The translations under genes were made by a program, and so were the position numbers. The notes beneath the pieces were generated by a model. It did not search any database. It was not told the DNA's origin and saw nothing but the letters and a program-made list of their open reading frames with translations. Positions 28,158 to 37,208 of a stretch of 64,000 nucleotides of DNA are shown here, piece after piece (within the stretch, counting starts at the first letter, position 1; the number at the start of each line of letters is the position of its first letter). This DNA comes from JBMNKL01 sp050952225 (GTDB taxonomy: Bacteria > Bacillota > Clostridia > Acetivibrionales > DTU013): NCBI GenBank assembly GCA_050952225.1, contig JBMNKL010000001.1:124001-188000 (forward strand). The letters are read 5' to 3'.

Positions 28158-28190
28158 AAAAGAGACCCTGGTGTGCCAGGGTCTCTTTTT
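28158..28190 (-). terminator. Rho-independent terminator after flagellin 2
   Basis: The stem AGAGACCCTGG/CCAGGGTCTCT with a short loop is followed on the minus strand by a T-rich run from the flanking A run. It lies 16 bases after the flagellin 2 stop. Confidence 0.9.
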
Positions 28191-28205
28191 AAATTGAAGC
28201 CTATG

Positions 28206-28976
28206 CTACTGCAATAATGACAACACGCTTTGCGGCGCCATATTTGCCTGCGCCAGCATCGCCGTGCCCGCCTGGACAAGGATGCTGTACTTCGTGAATG
28301 TGGACATTTCCTCCGCCATGTCGGTGTCCCTGATACGGGATTCGGCTGCCTGCAGGTTCTCCGCAGTGGTCTTCAGGTTCCTGACCGTCGACTCGAGCCT
28401 GTTCTGGCTTGCACCGTATGTAGCCCTTGCTTCGTTGACCTTTTTAATTGCAGCTCGATTTGTCCAACCGATGCGTCACTGGTAAGTCCTGTAATACCGG
28501 TTGTGGCGGTCGCTTTATGGTCAGTTGTGTCGTGCCGTCGTCGGAAATAATGATACCGACGCTTGTCGTGAGCACCGTCTTGCCGTTGAACTTCGTGTTG
28601 GCAAAGATGTTGTCAATTTCATCGCCCAGCGAATCCATTTCCAGCTTCAGGTTGCAATGTCGTCATTGTTGTACGTGCCGTTTGCCTTCTGCACCGCAAG
28701 CTCTTTCAGCCTTACAAGCATGTTGCTGACTTCGTCCAGGGCTCCTTCAGCGGTCTGTATGAGCGAAATGCCGTCCTGCGCATTCCTTGCCGCCTGGTTA
28801 AGGCCCCTTATCTGTGCTCGCATCTTTTCAGAAATTGAAAGCCCTGCCGCGTCGTCAGCCGCGCGGTTGATCCTTTTGCCTGACGACAGCTTTTCCATTG
28901 ACTTGGTCATCGCTGTGTTGGTTATGAATAACTGGTTCCTGGTGTTGATTGCAGAAATGTTGTTGTTGATAATCAT
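28206..28976 (-). CDS. hag: Flagellin, copy 2 (frameshifted)
   Basis: The start ATG at 28976 (MIINNNISAINTRNQLF) has AAGGAGG eight bases upstream. The N-terminal 100 residues are intact and nearly identical to copy 1. Slips near 28655, 28515 and 28460 break the middle; the C-terminal DMAEEMSTFTKYSILVQAGTAMLAQANMAPQSVL block follows. The restored length is about 257 residues, D0/D1 only. A near-perfect SigD promoter lies upstream and a terminator downstream, so this is probably the strongly expressed filament gene. CsrA and FliW genes precede it, as in Bacillus. Confidence 0.9.
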
Positions 28977-29112
28977 AAAACCATCCTCCTTGAATTTTCC
29001 CGGGAATCCGTTCCCGGTTTTCGCCGGACAGGCCGGCTCCTTTTTAAGATATCTTCCCGCGTTCATCCGACGTGCGCTCCAATGCACTACAAGAAGTTAT
29101 CTTGTATATAAT

Positions 29113-29139
29113 ATATCGGCAGTATTAATATATACTTTA
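29113..29139 (-). promoter_or_regulatory. Consensus SigD promoter for flagellin 2
   Basis: On the minus strand TAAA (29136-29139), exactly 15 bases and GCCGATAT (29113-29120) match the SigD consensus at every listed position. It lies seven bases after the csrA stop. Confidence 0.9.
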
Positions 29140-29145
29140 GGGGTT

Positions 29146-29391
29146 TTATAATATGCATTCTATTATCGCTACTTTTTCAAGAACATCGTTCAAATTTATT
29201 CCAACATTAATTGAGGACGCCTTTTTATTCTCTTCGGCTATCTGCAAAAATACCTCCTTGCGGTGGACGGAGATGTTTTTAGGCGCATTTATCCCGATCC
29301 TGACCTGGTCGCCCTGCACCTCCAGAATGGTTACTTCAATATTTTCATTTATAACAATGGACTGATCCTTCTTCCTTGTCAGCACGAGCAT
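29146..29391 (-). CDS. csrA: Carbon storage regulator CsrA
   Basis: The 81-residue RNA-binding protein begins MLVLTRKKDQSIVINENIEVTIL, as in the family, and contains VRIGINAPKNISVHRKEVF, with the conserved RNA-binding strand and Arg/His. The start at 29391 is chosen to fit the invariant MLVLTRK. CsrA binds the flagellin mRNA leader and blocks translation; FliW binds CsrA and relieves it. It overlaps the end of fliW by 47 bases. It is intact, and its C-terminal helix is longer than in Escherichia coli, as usual in Gram-positives. Confidence 0.95.
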   Translation of the reverse strand: MLVLTRKKDQSIVINENIEVTILEVQGDQVRIGINAPKNISVHRKEVFLQIAEENKKASSINVGINLNDVLEKVAIIECIL

Positions 29392-29841
29392 TTTCCGCAT
29401 CCCCCCGTCCCTGGAGCTCATCTATTATATAGTGTCTCACACCGTACCTTTCCGTGTCAAGGATCAGCTGTTTCCCCTTCCTGTTCTCCGTATTGATTAT
29501 AAGCGGCGCCTGCAGGTTCATCGTCATTTTGGTGATGTCCTCCGGCACCACGACTATGCTGTATACGGCGACGGTGTCCGGGCTGCCGATTCCCAGTTCG
29601 TTCAGGGTTTCGTCGTCCATGTTTATTTCATAATCCCTTTTAACTGCAAACGGATCAACAATGACAAAGGCGGGCTTCGGCTCATCGACGCCCTGGAGCC
29701 ATTTAAACGGTGAGTCCTTGTCTTCGTTATCAATCAGGACAAACCTCTTTACCCCTTCAAAGCCCGGAAGCCCTCCGTCAAAACTTATTATTTTGCTTTC
29801 ATCGATTTCAATTCCCCAAAATACCTTGTTTCAAGAATCAT
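29345..29841 (-). CDS. fliW: Flagellar assembly factor FliW (frameshifted)
   Basis: From ATG 29841 (MILETRYFGE) a base is missing in an A run near 29815. The main frame then gives IISFDGGLPGFEGVKRFVLID, FKWLQGVDEPKPAFVIVDPF and VVVPEDITKMTMNLQAPLIIN, the standard FliW blocks. The restored length is about 165 residues, slightly longer than usual because the tail (DELQGRGDAEN...) runs into csrA. FliW is the flagellin-sensing antagonist of CsrA. Order yviE-fliW-csrA-hag is conserved with Bacillus subtilis. Confidence 0.9.
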
Positions 29842-29866
29842 TATGCCATCTCCCATCCAGCAGTTA

Positions 29867-30435
29867 TTACACATATGCATTAAAGCCCTCCGGACGATAC
29901 TTCATGCTGATTGAAGCATATTGGGCCACACTGATTTTCACCTCTGCCGGAGTGTACCTGATGCTGACCCCGCCCGGCGTATAAGCGCCCTTAACGCCGT
30001 TGCGCGCCTTCATTTTTCGTTGAAATCCTGACTCCGCCGGTTACCGTTATCTTCGGCCTTGCTTTCGGTATGAAATCAAGCACGAATTCATGCTCCGGGT
30101 ACGCATCACGCAAAACAATTTCAGGCACCGGGTCTACCGGGTTTTCCAGCGCCGCCATGCTGTCGCCGTCCCCCGCCACCTTGCCGGCGTAAGTCAACGC
30201 TTGCCGCATTCCCTGCTGTGCCGCTTTGCGCGTCAAGTCAACCGGGTCCATCAGCCCAATCGTGTCAAAACACTCGTCCAAATCAATTATCACCCTGGGC
30301 ATTTCCGTATGGATGTCGAGTTCTACATCCTCATGGCTCAATTCCAATTGTGCCCTGCGCGATTTTATCGTCTAATTGCGGCCTTGTGGTTTCCACATGC
30401 AGTTTTGCAGGCACGCTTCTTATTTCCAGCCCCAT
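29867..30435 (-). CDS. yviE: YviE-like DUF6470 protein (frameshifted)
   Basis: From ATG 30435 the protein reads MGLEIRSVPAKLHVETTRPQL. Slips near 30330 and 30015 separate the middle (IDLDECFDTIGLMDPVDLTRKAAQQG) and the end (YTPGGVSIRYTPAEVKISV, ending at 29867-29869). The restored length is about 189 residues. It matches the DUF6470/YviE family, found between flgL and fliW in Bacillus and many clostridia; its function is not established. Repeated Ile-rich beta stretches with alternating basic residues are visible at both ends. Confidence 0.75.
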
Positions 30436-30501
30436 TTAATCACCATCCGCGGCAGTATATCCCGGTCCGTCGGAATACTCTGCCCTGGCGTCCGCCGCCT
30501 G

Positions 30502-31410
30502 CTATCGCAGAAAATCTATCAGCGAAGGCATTATGATCCTTGCGCCCCCGGCAAGAGACGCCCTGTAGACATTCTCCTCGTTTTTCAGGTTCATGATGGT
30601 TTCGGTCATGTCCACATCTTCATTTTCACTCATGAGCCTGGTAAAATTGGTAAAATCATTCAGCATCCTGTTGGTTGTGAGCTCGATCCTGTTTATCCGC
30701 GCTCCTACATCCGCCCTGACCCTGAGTACATTGTTTATGTCATCGTCAAAATCCTGCACTTTAGAGCTTATGGCGGCGTAATCCGCCGATTCCAGCGCCG
30801 CAATCAATTCATCCATATCCTGTATAAGCTTGCCGGTAGTACCTGGCGCGGCTATGCTCGCGCCGTCGTTAAAAAGGTCGCCCCCTGCGACATTGATATT
30901 TATGCTGTCGCCTATGCCTATTTCATAATAAATCATTTCGTTGTTATCAACCGCTAATGCAAAAGTGCCGTCATCGTTCATGAATTTCTGGTCCGTTTTA
31001 AAGCCTGAAAAAATATACCGCCCGGCATAAGTCGAATTCGCCAGGTTTATCAACTGCGTGCGGAGCTGCCTTATCTCCATGGCCGTCGCCAGCAAATCCA
31101 CGGGACTCTCGGCGCCGTCGCTCCCGACTGCAAGTTCCTTTGCCCTCTGCAATATGTCGCCTATATCGCTCAGCGCGGATTCCGTGATATCCATCCATGA
31201 CTTGGCGTCCTTCAGGTTTCTCTGGTACTGCTCTATCTCGGCCACATCCGTTCGCAGTTTTAATGCCCGCGCGGCCACCACCGGGTCATCGGACGGCACC
31301 CGTATTTTCTTTCCCGTCGCAAGCTGGCTCTGGTATTTGTCCATTCTTGTCAGGTTGTTCCCTATATACCTTATCATGTTATTGATCAGCATGTTGTTTG
31401 TAATCCTCAT
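30502..31410 (-). CDS. flgL: Flagellar hook-associated protein FlgL (HAP3)
   Basis: This intact 302-residue protein starts MRITNNMLINNMIRYIGNNLTRMDKYQSQLATGKKIRVPSDDPVVAARAL, with the flagellin-like N-terminal D0/D1 helices of FlgL, and ends in a matching C-terminal helix (NEENVYRASLAGGARIIMPSLIDFL). FlgL joins the hook-side FlgK ring to the filament. The length is typical. It lies 86 bases after the second flgK paralogue and is one of the few long genes in this part with no frame break. Confidence 0.94.
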   Translation of the reverse strand: MRITNNMLINNMIRYIGNNLTRMDKYQSQLATGKKIRVPSDDPVVAARALKLRTDVAEIEQYQRNLKDAKSWMDITESALSDIGDILQRAKELAVGSDGAESPVDLLATAMEIRQLRTQLINLANSTYAGRYIFSGFKTDQKFMNDDGTFALAVDNNEMIYYEIGIGDSININVAGGDLFNDGASIAAPGTTGKLIQDMDELIAALESADYAAISSKVQDFDDDINNVLRVRADVGARINRIELTTNRMLNDFTNFTRLMSENEDVDMTETIMNLKNEENVYRASLAGGARIIMPSLIDFLR

Positions 31411-31496
31411 ATCCGTACCTCCCCAGTCATCATGCTCACATGCGATGCCTTCGTTGCAGCGCCTTGAAGCAATGCCCCTGGAAATCGCATGTTTTA

Positions 31497-33124
31497 TCAG
31501 GCAAACAGTTTATTGATCAGCGTATCATATATTTCGGACATGGTCTGTATCATTTTTGCAGCAGCGTTGTACGCATGCTGGAATTTAACAAGGTTTGCCA
31601 TCTCCTCATCCAGCGATACGCCGGATTCGGAAAGCCGCCTGTTGAAAATCTGGTCGACTACAACTTTCTGGTTATTTTCATAATTGCCCGCCTGCTCCGC
31701 ATCAACTCCAAGCGTCGCCACGAGCGATTTCATAAAGTCTTCGGGCGCGCCTTCGACAAACATGTCGTCATTTCTCCTGTAACCGAGAAGCTGGTTCAGA
31801 ACTTCTATATTGCCTGCCTCGCCTGGCGCTGAAGAAGTGGCAATCAGGTTGAAATCGTCAAGAATATCCAGGCTGATGGTAGAAATTCTTGGCAGTCATG
31901 TTGTTATACAGGTTGTAAATATCCGCGGGTCGGTTGCCCCGTTGATGAAATCAGCGCTGGACATCGGCTGTTTGCCTTCAATTATCGTAAAAAACCGGAT
32001 ACCGTCGGTGGCAGCCGGACCATAACCGTATCCGTGGGCATGCCCGGTTCCAAACGTATCCCCGGCGCTGAAACCCTTGATGTCGTCAGTATCTATGTAA
32101 CCCTCGTTAAATGCCCGCGCGAAAGTCCTCACAAATTCGTTGAGCTTTTTCTGGTAATAAGGTATCCCCTTGTAATTCGGCGAGGCAATCTCATTGGGCC
32201 CGTCGCTGCTTCCCTCGTTGCCGTCGCGCACATCAAGGTAGCCCCTGAGCTCGCCGCTTTTATTTTAAGCTGGTTCCCGTCCTCCCACATGATGTCGTAA
32301 AGGTTGTCAACATCTTCAAAGTTGACTTTGTGAGCGGAGTCCCTTTGGACAAGCGCCAGCTTGCTTATTGAAAAATGATCTACCAGCGCCTTTCCGCTTA
32401 TGGTTATGACAAAGTGCTTGTCTTCCCTTCCATCCGGGAGATGTCCCGCTACGATTTCATTTGCTTCTATATTGATAAGCCTTGACAGCTTGTCAACCAG
32501 GAGCGTCCGCTGATCCCTCATGTCATTGGCCGTGTTGCCGTCCAGCTCGGTAATGTAAATCTGCCTGTTCAACTGCTGTATCTGGGTGGCAATTGAATTA
32601 ATTTCTTCCACCTTTGTCTGTATTCTATAGTTGATATCTTTCTGGAGTTCTTCCAAATGAACGGCCATGCTGTTAAAAAACTTTGCCAGCGTCTCTCCCC
32701 TCCGCTTGACAAGAGCCCTGACCGCTGCGCTGCTTGGATCCTTTGCAAGTTCCTGCAGCGAATCGTAAAAATCGCTCATGATCGCGGTAAAACCGCTATC
32801 AGACGGTTCGTTGAAGGTAACCTCGAGGTCTGCAAGCGCTTCATTTTTTGCGCTCCACTCGCCCAACGAGAGGTTCTCGCTCCAGTATTTAAAATCCAGG
32901 TATTCGTCACGGATTCGCCGGACACCTATGACATCCGCTCCCGTTCCCATCATGCCCGTGCCGTCGGCCAGCGCCATCGGCCTTGAGGCTACCTGGATGG
33001 CCTGCTGCCTGGAATACCCGGGTGTATTGATATTATTTAAATTGTGGTTTACGATGTTAAGGTTGCGCTGCGCGGAAAACAGCCCTCTTAACGCCACGTT
33101 GAGCCCAAAAAACGCTTCACCCAC
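31497..33124 (-). CDS. flgK: FlgK-type hook-associated protein, paralogue 2 (frameshifted)
   Basis: The GTG start at 33124 begins GEAFFGLNVALRGLFSAQRNLNIVNHNLNNINTPGYSRQ, the FlgK hallmark. Slips near 32265, 31910 and 31870 split the rest, but QKKLNEFVRTFARAFNEGY, NLIATSSAPGEAGN and the C-terminal SLDEEMANLVKFQHAYNAAAKMIQT all appear. The restored length is about 542 residues, the normal FlgK size, with no large insertion. It starts seven bases upstream of the stop of paralogue 1, so they are co-translated. This is probably the canonical hook-filament junction HAP1. Confidence 0.9.
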
Positions 33125-33130
33125 TTTTTA

Positions 33131-35065
33131 TCACCTGCCTGCCAATCCAAGCCTGTTTACTACCGTCTCCAGCATGCTGTCAATAATGTTCAGCACTCTC
33201 GAAGCCGCATCATATGCAAACTTGAATTTCATCATGTTTGTCATTTCTTCATCCATTGAAACGCCCGTTATTGACGTCCTGTAAGCGTCCGCCGACTCTA
33301 CCAGCTTTGCCTGGCTTTCAGCTATCCGCGCTGGCGTCCGACCCGTTGTTGCCCAGGTGAAGAATTATATCCTGGTAATAATCGTCAAGGCTAACCATAC
33401 CGGTATTGTTGGATACCAGCAATTTATTCCTCAGGTTCGCAATTTCCAGCGCATTCGCGTTGTCTCCGTTGTTTCCGGTTTTAGATGCGGCAATATTCGA
33501 CAGGTCCGCCAGGTTGGGATTGAGCATGATATTGCCCATTTCCAACGGCCTTGCCGGATTAATCGGCACAAAGAAATAATCCCCTTGCATCGGCGGGTCT
33601 GTCATTGTCATGCCGCTTCTATGCAAGTAGTTTATCTCGCGGAGCATTACGTTTATTAATGCATTGAGACGCCGCCTGATATCCGATACAATATTCGTCG
33701 AATAGTCTATCGACGCCGATATCGGCATTCGTATCCGCCGCCATGTTTTGTGCAAAAGCCTCGTACACGTCCGTGTCGTCGCTTGAAAATTCCGCCAGGC
33801 TGTAAGCCTTTCCCCCTGAATCTTATACACCTCCGACCAGGCTCCCGGATTATTGGTAACAACCGATGTTTCCAGAGCCCTGTGCGGCAAGCGCTTCCTG
33901 CAATTCTTTCAAATCATCCGGGATCCGCAATTGCGCCGTCTGTTACAAGAAACGGCGTATTTCCTTGCATCGGCCCTAAGCCCGGTTGTACTGGCGACTG
34001 CTGCTTCAAAATAGTCGGCCGACGCCACATCCACTATTGTCACATTCGCATCGAGTTCCCTGCTTAGAAGCCAGTTCCTGTATTCATCCACCCTGTCCGC
34101 CACATCGTCAGGCGTCATTGTATTGTCGTGATCCACGTAGAAGACAACATCCACCTTTGTATTCGGCGTGCCGTTCTCGAAGCTTCCGACTGCGCCCGAC
34201 ACTTCACCCCTTGATTCCATGAGCCCCTTGATAATGCCGCCGCGGATAGGAACTTCGATATTGGTCCCAGCAAGTTTTACCACGTAAAAATTTCCCCGGG
34301 ATTGCGCTCTGCGGCATACAGCTCAGTACTGACGCCTTTTTGCACTATAAAATACCCGCCGACCGTTATGTCAATCTGCCCGTCCTGCATCTCGATTACA
34401 TCCACCTTGATCAGCTTTGTCAACCTGTCTATCAATAAATTCCGCTGATCACGGTAATCGTTGGCGGAATCTCCCGTCACCTCGTTCCTGAGTATTGTGA
34501 CATTCAACTCGGCTATTTGCCTTGTGATTTCATTCACTTCATCAATCCGCACCATTATTTCCGTGTTCAAATCATTCTGAAGCCTGTCAAGCTGCGCGCC
34601 CAAATGGTTGATCTGTTGGACCAGCGCTTCGCTTCTTTGCCTGACAAGCGCCCTGACGGTCAGGCTGTCGGGCTCTTTCGACAGCTCCTGCCACGCGTCC
34701 CAAAACTTATTAAGCGCGTTTTGGAGCCCTGGTTCCATGGGCTCGGCCATGATCGCCTCAACATCCCGGAAAGTCTTTTGCCTGGTCTCCCAGTAACCAA
34801 GGGCCGTATTCTCCTGTCTGTAGATATTATCCAGGAACGCATGCCTGATCTGCCTGATCTCCTGGATATCCGCACCGAGTCCATACTGGAAGAAACCTGT
34901 TTTGGAAGGTACGGTCACGTATGGCGCGTTTTTTATCATCGCCTGCTGCCTTACATAACCTGCCGTATTTACGTTTGCGATATTATGACCTGTGACAAAC
35001 AAGCCGCGCTCACTCACCCGCAGGCCTGAACGCGCTATTTCATAACTGGCAAAATTAACGCCCAT
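33131..35065 (-). CDS. flgK: FlgK-type hook-associated protein, paralogue 1, with vWA-like insert (frameshifted)
   Basis: Residues 1-260 are a FlgK N-terminus (SYEIARSGLRVSERGLFVTGHNIANVNTAGYVRQ, NEVTGDSANDYRDQRNLLIDRL). Between about 34160 and 33720 the frames carry VDVVFYVDHDNTM, then FLVTDG (33935-33952) and GGKAYSLAEFSS, a pattern like a von Willebrand A domain with a degenerate metal site. The FlgK C-terminal part follows (INVMLREINYLHRSG, TGNNGDNANALEIANLRN, SMDEEMTNMMKFKFAYDAASRVLNI). Slips near 34280, 33935, 33875, 33740 and 33320 break it. The restored length is about 645 residues, some 100 longer than paralogue 2, which fits an inserted domain displayed on the flagellum. Confidence 0.85.
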
Positions 35066-35073
35066 ATGCCCTC

Positions 35074-35571
35074 CTACAACTTCATATCAAAAAAGTTATT
35101 TTTCAAAACCTCTCCTGTTCCGCCCAAACTGCTGTAATTTCCTTCAGCGCCGGTTCCGGCAAGTATGTTGATTGAAAAATCTATATAATCCAATGAATTT
35201 TGTATCAGCTTGGAATTAAGCATATTGGCTTCGCGTAAATCTTCAAGAAGCCTTGCGAACAAATCCTGATAGTCTTTGAGTTTTTTCGCTTCGGCTTCGG
35301 GCATAGCATTTATAATATCGGTCAGCGTAATATCGGCTGCTTCCATATCAAGACCGGCAGCCAGGTTTTCAACAATGCCCTCGCGTTCCCTCTCAAGTTT
35401 TGCCAGCTTGAGTATGATGGACTGCTCAAGCTTCGTTATTCTCTCCAATTCGGATATTTCCCCGGCTACGATTGCATCCGTCTTTTCTTTCGACAGGTTT
35501 AAAATTCCCTCATATATGGCCGACTCTTTTTTGAGTACTTCCAGGAGCTTTTCCGTTAACGAGGTGTCCAA
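35074..35571 (-). CDS. flgN: FlgN-like flagellar chaperone
   Basis: The 165-residue protein starts at a TTG (35571) with AAGGGGTGAT seven bases upstream; an upstream ATG in frame is less well placed. It is almost fully helical with heptads (LEVLKKESAIYEGILNLSKEKTDAIVAGE), characteristic of FlgN (YvyG), the export chaperone for FlgK and FlgL. The order flgM-flgN-flgK-flgL supports the call. It is intact. The C-terminal 25 residues are Gly/Asn-rich and lack helix-forming character. Confidence 0.85.
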   Translation of the reverse strand: MDTSLTEKLLEVLKKESAIYEGILNLSKEKTDAIVAGEISELERITKLEQSIILKLAKLEREREGIVENLAAGLDMEAADITLTDIINAMPEAEAKKLKDYQDLFARLLEDLREANMLNSKLIQNSLDYIDFSINILAGTGAEGNYSSLGGTGEVLKNNFFDMKL

Positions 35572-35689
35572 AATATCACCCCTTCCTGTTCTGTTTCCGT
35601 TAACAAACGGGCAATCATGCCCGCCATACATTTCATATGCATGTTTTATGCCCGGAAAAAAGGGAGAGCATGTTCACTCCCCCGGGATG

Positions 35690-35977
35690 TCACGCCTTTT
35701 TATCGAAAACGGAATTTACTATCTTTTCCGCCACTTCCCGGCCGGTAACATCGTAACTTCCCGTCTCTATCTTTTCAAGGATTTCATTCACCCTGCCCTG
35801 CCGTATATCAGGAACATCCTTTAAAGCCCGCAAGACTGTTTGAAAATCCTTTGCTTCGCTCGATATGGAGAGAACATCTTTTTTAGCGGATACCGATCCT
35901 GTTTTCTCCAATTTTCCGATGCTCTTTTGCGTTCCGTACACCCCGGTTATTTTAGTTATATCTCCGTTTATTCTCAT
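35690..35977 (-). CDS. flgM: Anti-sigma-28 factor FlgM
   Basis: The 95-residue protein (ATG at 35977, MRINGDITKITGVYG) has the typical FlgM layout: disordered N-terminal half with Ser/Lys, then helices KDVLSISSEAKDFQTVLRALKDVPDIRQGRV and IETGSYDVTGREVAEKIV. FlgM holds SigD until the hook is complete and FlgM is exported. A SigD-like promoter 36 bases upstream suggests the usual feedback loop. It lies between yvyF and flgN as in Bacillus. Confidence 0.93.
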   Translation of the reverse strand: MRINGDITKITGVYGTQKSIGKLEKTGSVSAKKDVLSISSEAKDFQTVLRALKDVPDIRQGRVNEILEKIETGSYDVTGREVAEKIVNSVFDKKA

Positions 35978-36012
35978 TAAAAACCACTCACCTTTTATAC
36001 AACTCATATAAT

Positions 36013-36039
36013 ATATCGGTACATCATTGTTTATTATTA
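36013..36039 (-). promoter_or_regulatory. Candidate SigD promoter for flgM-flgN-flgK
   Basis: On the minus strand TAAT (36036-36039), 15 bases and ACCGATAT (36013-36020) match the SigD pattern with one mismatch per box. It sits between the yvyF stop and the flgM start. Confidence 0.65.
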
Positions 36040-36043
36040 ACCG

Positions 36044-36478
36044 TTAATACTTATCTTTTTTCTCATATTGCTTGTTAAGGTATCTCATGGCCAGCGACTT
36101 TTCTCTTAACTGCTTGTTAAGTTCGAGTTTCATCTGGTCCGCAGCAGATTTAAGACCTGCTGTCAGCATCCTTTCACAATCGTCACAGAACCGTCCGGTT
36201 TTTATTGATTTACCGCAATTCTCACACTCCAGGACCAGGTTTCCGTCATCATTTGCAATTTCCAGCCTGCCTTCCCTTAGAAACCTCCTGATTTTTTCAA
36301 TGCTGACGTTTAGTTCCGTAGATACCTGTGTCATGGTTGCCCCGGGGTTTTCATAAAGGTATTTTTTAACCCTCTGAAAATCCTCCTCTTCTTCCTGCCT
36401 GCAGGTAGGGCAGATCGGCGGACCGCCTATATAATTGTATATTTTCCCGCACTTTCTGCAATTTCTGATATCGGGCAC
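36044..36478 (-). CDS. yvyF: YvyF-like flagellar operon zinc-ribbon protein
   Basis: The 144-residue protein (TIGR03826 type) begins with a zinc ribbon, Cys7, Cys10, Cys23 and Cys26 (NCRKC...CPTC), followed by a winged-helix-like stretch (TMTQVSTELNVSIEKIRRFLREGRLE) and a second Cys cluster (CENCGKSI...CDDC). It ends in a charged coiled helix. It is conserved between comFC and flgM in Bacillus and clostridia and proposed to act in regulation; its biochemistry is not known. The gene is intact and follows comFC by 16 bases. Confidence 0.88.
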   Translation of the reverse strand: MPDIRNCRKCGKIYNYIGGPPICPTCRQEEEEDFQRVKKYLYENPGATMTQVSTELNVSIEKIRRFLREGRLEIANDDGNLVLECENCGKSIKTGRFCDDCERMLTAGLKSAADQMKLELNKQLREKSLAMRYLNKQYEKKDKY

Positions 36479-36494
36479 ATCAAACCCTCCCCGT

Positions 36495-37208
36495 TCAAAA
36501 TTTTTTCCCTGTCGCCACCACCGCAGCGGTAACTTTTTTGGCTCCGGCCAATTTCAGCATCCTGCTGCATTCTTCCAAGGTCGAGCCTGTTGTAAGTATA
36601 TCGTCAACCAATAGTACTGATTTGCCGTTTACTTTCCTGGGAGATAATACATTAAACGCTCCCTTTACATTCTGATGCCTTTTCTGCTTGTCAAGCAGGC
36701 TCTGGTTTTCCGTATAGCGATATCTTCTGAGAAGGCGTGAAGCTTCCGGCAAGTCGAGTTCCTTGCTCAACGCCCTGGATATCAGGTACGCCTGGTTGTA
36801 CCCCCTGGAAAATTCTCTATGCCTGTGCAGCGGCACGCTCATTACAATGTCATATTGCTCTATACCGGTTATTTTTGAAAGCCTGTCAGCTATCAACCTG
36901 GCATAGGTTCTGTAATAACTGGGTTTGCTGTAAAACTTAAAACGAATAAGCGACTCCTTAACCATGCCTGTATAATGGAATACGCTTATTGCCCCGTCAC
37001 AGCACCCATCCTCGCCTTCCGGAGATGTCGGGATTATGGTCTCCTCCATAAATGGCAGTTTCCCGTAACAATTTTCGCATATGTGAAGAACAGCATCATG
37101 GTTTAGCAACTGCTGACAAAATATGCATCTCGGCGGATAAATAAAGTTAATTATTTTATCAAACAGTTTCAATACCTTCAGCTCTCTTTCATATACTATT
37201 ATCGGCAT
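36495..37208 (-). CDS. comFC: ComFC/GntX-type phosphoribosyltransferase-like protein
   Basis: About 237 residues from ATG 37208 (a longer frame would overlap recD2 further). A zinc-binding N-terminus (CIFCQQLL...CENC) is followed by a PRTase fold with the PRPP loop SVLLVDDILTTGST near the end. ComFC is needed for natural transformation in Bacillus; here no comFA is adjacent, and the gene overlaps recD2 by 20 bases instead. A TTG start at VLKLFDK is also possible. A competence role is family knowledge, not shown here. Confidence 0.85.
   Translation of the reverse strand: MPIIVYERELKVLKLFDKIINFIYPPRCIFCQQLLNHDAVLHICENCYGKLPFMEETIIPTSPEGEDGCCDGAISVFHYTGMVKESLIRFKFYSKPSYYRTYARLIADRLSKITGIEQYDIVMSVPLHRHREFSRGYNQAYLISRALSKELDLPEASRLLRRYRYTENQSLLDKQKRHQNVKGAFNVLSPRKVNGKSVLLVDDILTTGSTLEECSRMLKLAGAKKVTAAVVATGKKF

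Noticed and set aside
33909..34283. Separate small gene encoding the vWA-like segment
   Set aside because: It has no ribosome site, and FlgK sequence continues on both sides in neighbouring frames, so it is part of a broken flgK.
6700..34300. Calling all broken genes pseudogenes
   Set aside because: One-base slips near homopolymers with full conservation on both sides fit sequencing error at least as well, so they are kept as genes with notes.
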